Origin: Actinomycetes bacterium
GTDB taxonomy: Bacteria; Actinomycetota; Actinomycetes; Mycobacteriales; Mycobacteriaceae
Assembly: GCA_022600695.1 (NCBI GenBank)
Contig: JAHZJY010000240.1
Span: 1 to 7,447, forward strand
DNA: 7,447 bases
Reading direction: 5' to 3'
In this document: positions 6,007 through 7,447 of the stretch, in pieces
Layout: the number at the start of each line of letters is the position of its first letter
Position numbering within the stretch: the stretch's first letter is position 1
Translations under genes and position numbers: made by a program
The notes under the pieces: generated by a model
What the model saw: only the letters and a program-made list of their open reading frames with translations
Database searches by the model: none
Told to the model about the DNA's origin: nothing

Positions 6007-6672
6007 ATGGGCAACCGAGGTGGCGCAACCCGGGCGGCGGCAGCCGGGCTGGCGGTCGCCCTGATGGTGACGACGGCCGGGTGTGCGGGAAATCAGCCGA
6101 CCGCGGAGAAGTGCCAAACTGTATCGGCTCCGCTGACCGACGTTCCCACCCGGACCGACCAGGAGCCCAAGATGCGTATTCCGGTGCCGCAGGGTTGGGA
6201 GCGCAGCACCAAGATGGACTCCGAGCAGATCCGGTTCGCCATCCGAAACCCGGAGCTCGCCGCTGACGGCTTCACACCGAACGCGGTGGTGACCTTGCAG
6301 AAGGTGGCGGTCGACGTCGGCAAGCCCGAGCAGATTCTCCAGGCCCAGAACGATCAGCTCACCAAGAAACTCGATCTCACCGATCTCAGTTCCTCCTCGA
6401 CCGACGTATGTGGCGCCCCGGCACTGTCGACCGTCTACACCGTCCCGGAGGTGAACCTCAGCAAGAAGATCCCGGCAAGCGTCCGGGGGAAGACCCCGGA
6501 GCTCCCGACGATTCCGCCGCGGAAGGCGACGTCGCTCGGTGTCGTCTACCGGTCCGGCGACGCCAACTGGGTCGCCACCCTGACTGTGCAGACGGTCAAA
6601 CCGGACGATCAGACCTACATGCAGGATTCGGCGGAGATCCTCAAAGGGTTCGAGCTACTCCCGCCCGGGTGA
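6007..6672 (+). CDS. Exported lipoprotein, possibly LpqN/LpqT-like
   Basis: A 221-residue lipoprotein precursor. The signal peptide has a basic start (Arg4, Arg9), a hydrophobic core (10-22) and a lipobox TAGC with the lipidated Cys at 26. The mature part has RIPVPQGWE (57-65), FAIRNPELAADGFTPNAVVTLQKV (77-100) and a C-terminal strand-rich half with SLGVVYRSGDANWVATLTVQT (176-196). A P.PxGW segment followed by a strand-rich domain recalls the mycobacterial LpqN/LpqT lipoproteins, but I recognise the family only weakly. Cys36 and Cys135 could form a disulfide after export. A likely site of action is the outer face of the plasma membrane. Its 3' end overlaps the convergent regulator gene by 18 bp, and no strong hairpin is visible at the junction. 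Confidence 0.85.
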   Translation: MGNRGGATRAAAAGLAVALMVTTAGCAGNQPTAEKCQTVSAPLTDVPTRTDQEPKMRIPVPQGWERSTKMDSEQIRFAIRNPELAADGFTPNAVVTLQKVAVDVGKPEQILQAQNDQLTKKLDLTDLSSSSTDVCGAPALSTVYTVPEVNLSKKIPASVRGKTPELPTIPPRKATSLGVVYRSGDANWVATLTVQTVKPDDQTYMQDSAEILKGFELLPPG

Positions 6673-7447
6673 TATCGGTCCCGCGTCGTCGAACCCCGTG
6701 ACGGCCACCTTCGCCCCGGTAAGTCGCCCACTGCACCGGTCGCAGGCGAGTTCTGCGGTCAGCGGCCGACCGCAGGTGCGGTGCCGCAGCGACACGGCCG
6801 GACCCTCCGGCGCGATGAACCATCGCTGGGCCCACTGCAGAGCGGCCACCAGGACACCACCGAACGCGCGGCCCTTATCGGTCAACAGGTAGGCCGCCCG
6901 CTCAGCTCCACCCGGTCCGGCCGGCGCCGCACTGAACACCCCGATGGCGCAGAACGTCTGCAATCGTTCGGTCAGTACGCTCGGCGGCGCTCCGAGCTGG
7001 TTCTGGAAGTCTGTGAAACGTTTCGTCTGGAGAAAGGCGGCGACCAGAATCGCTGCTGCCCAGCGGTTTCCCAGTGCCGCCATGGTCTCGGGGAACAGCC
7101 CGGCATGCCTGGTGGTGGTGGCCGGCTCAGAGCGGCGCCGGGTCGCAGCGGTCGGCGCGAACCGTGACCACTGGCCGCTCGGCCCAAGATCGAGGTCGAC
7201 GTCCTCGTCGTTGACTGCCGCACCGCAGGCCGCGCAGCGCGGCAGCGGTGAGAACAGTTCACCGCAGGTTTGGTGGCGCATCGCCGGAAGGTGTTCGGGA
7301 TGCTCACCCACCCAGGTGCGTTCCCATTCCCAGATCGACACCAGTACCGGCCAGAGTGACCGACTGCGTGCAGTGGGCAGATACCCGTTCGCCCGGCGGG
7401 ACAGCAGTCCTTGGTCCACGAGCATGCGCAGCCGGGTGGTCAGCACC
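6655..7447 (-). CDS. Tandem HxlR-type transcriptional regulator, 5' end outside the window
   Basis: A partial gene whose start lies beyond the right edge; 263 residues are visible. Numbering from 7446, residues 1-45 are the end of a first winged-helix domain (LTTRLRMLVDQGLLSRR and the wing). A complete second HxlR domain follows (about 117-212): ALGNRWAAAILVAAF is the first helix, FTDFQNQLGAPPSVLTERLQTF the recognition region, and YLLTDKGRAFGGVLVAALQWAQRW the wing and dimer helix. Each domain is followed by the same cysteine pattern, H-x2-C-x9-C-x2-C (His58, Cys61, Cys71, Cys74 and His222, Cys225, Cys235, Cys238), which may bind zinc. HxlR proteins are usually single-domain dimers, so this could act as an intramolecular dimer. 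The GTG at 7444-7446 is probably internal, because the visible sequence begins mid-domain. The regulated genes are not identifiable here. Confidence 0.88.
   Translation of the reverse strand, partial: VLTTRLRMLVDQGLLSRRANGYLPTARSRSLWPVLVSIWEWERTWVGEHPEHLPAMRHQTCGELFSPLPRCAACGAAVNDEDVDLDLGPSGQWSRFAPTAATRRRSEPATTTRHAGLFPETMAALGNRWAAAILVAAFLQTKRFTDFQNQLGAPPSVLTERLQTFCAIGVFSAAPAGPGGAERAAYLLTDKGRAFGGVLVAALQWAQRWFIAPEGPAVSLRHRTCGRPLTAELACDRCSGRLTGAKVAVTGFDDAGPISPGRE

Overview
This window looks like chromosomal DNA from a mycobacterium, most likely an environmental, fast-growing species. The DNA is GC-rich. The first three full genes (a CtpE-type P-type ATPase, a small MT0933-type antitoxin-like protein and an SRPBCC protein) match, from memory, the gene order Rv0908-Rv0909-Rv0910 of M. 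tuberculosis. The species cannot be fixed from the sequence alone.

Layout. Positions 1-72 hold a 32-bp tandem repeat in which each unit is an 11-codon reading frame ending in ATGA overlap with the next start; the last one runs into ctpE (70-2472, +). The antitoxin-like gene (2546-2842, +) and the SRPBCC gene (2850-3296, +) follow. The SRPBCC gene ends tail to tail with a potassium-channel-like protein on the minus strand (3271-5034), with a 26-bp overlap that contains a perfect 9-bp stem-loop. The channel gene is joined by a TGATG overlap to an upstream DUF985 cupin gene (5034-5471, -). A 30-bp gap, which is almost a palindrome and carries two outward-facing -10 elements, separates the cupin from a four-helix membrane protein on the plus strand (5502-5960). 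A lipoprotein gene follows (6007-6672, +) and overlaps by 18 bp the end of a minus-strand gene for a tandem HxlR-type regulator, which runs off the right edge (6655-7447).

How the parts may work together. The recognisable theme is cation handling and the cell envelope: an ATPase family reported to import Ca2+, a K+-selective pore with NAD-type sensor domains on both sides, a lipid-binding-fold (SRPBCC) protein, a small membrane protein and an exported lipoprotein. That link is inference from proximity. No phage, IS element, CRISPR, tRNA or rRNA was seen. There is no gene-free stretch over 300 bases: the longest gap between genes is 73 bp (2473-2545).

The items most worth a second look are the micro-ORF repeat in front of ctpE, the compact symmetric leaderless promoter pair at 5479-5495, the 11-residue repeat architecture of the antitoxin-like protein, the RCK-pore-RCK channel, and the duplicated HxlR plus cysteine module.
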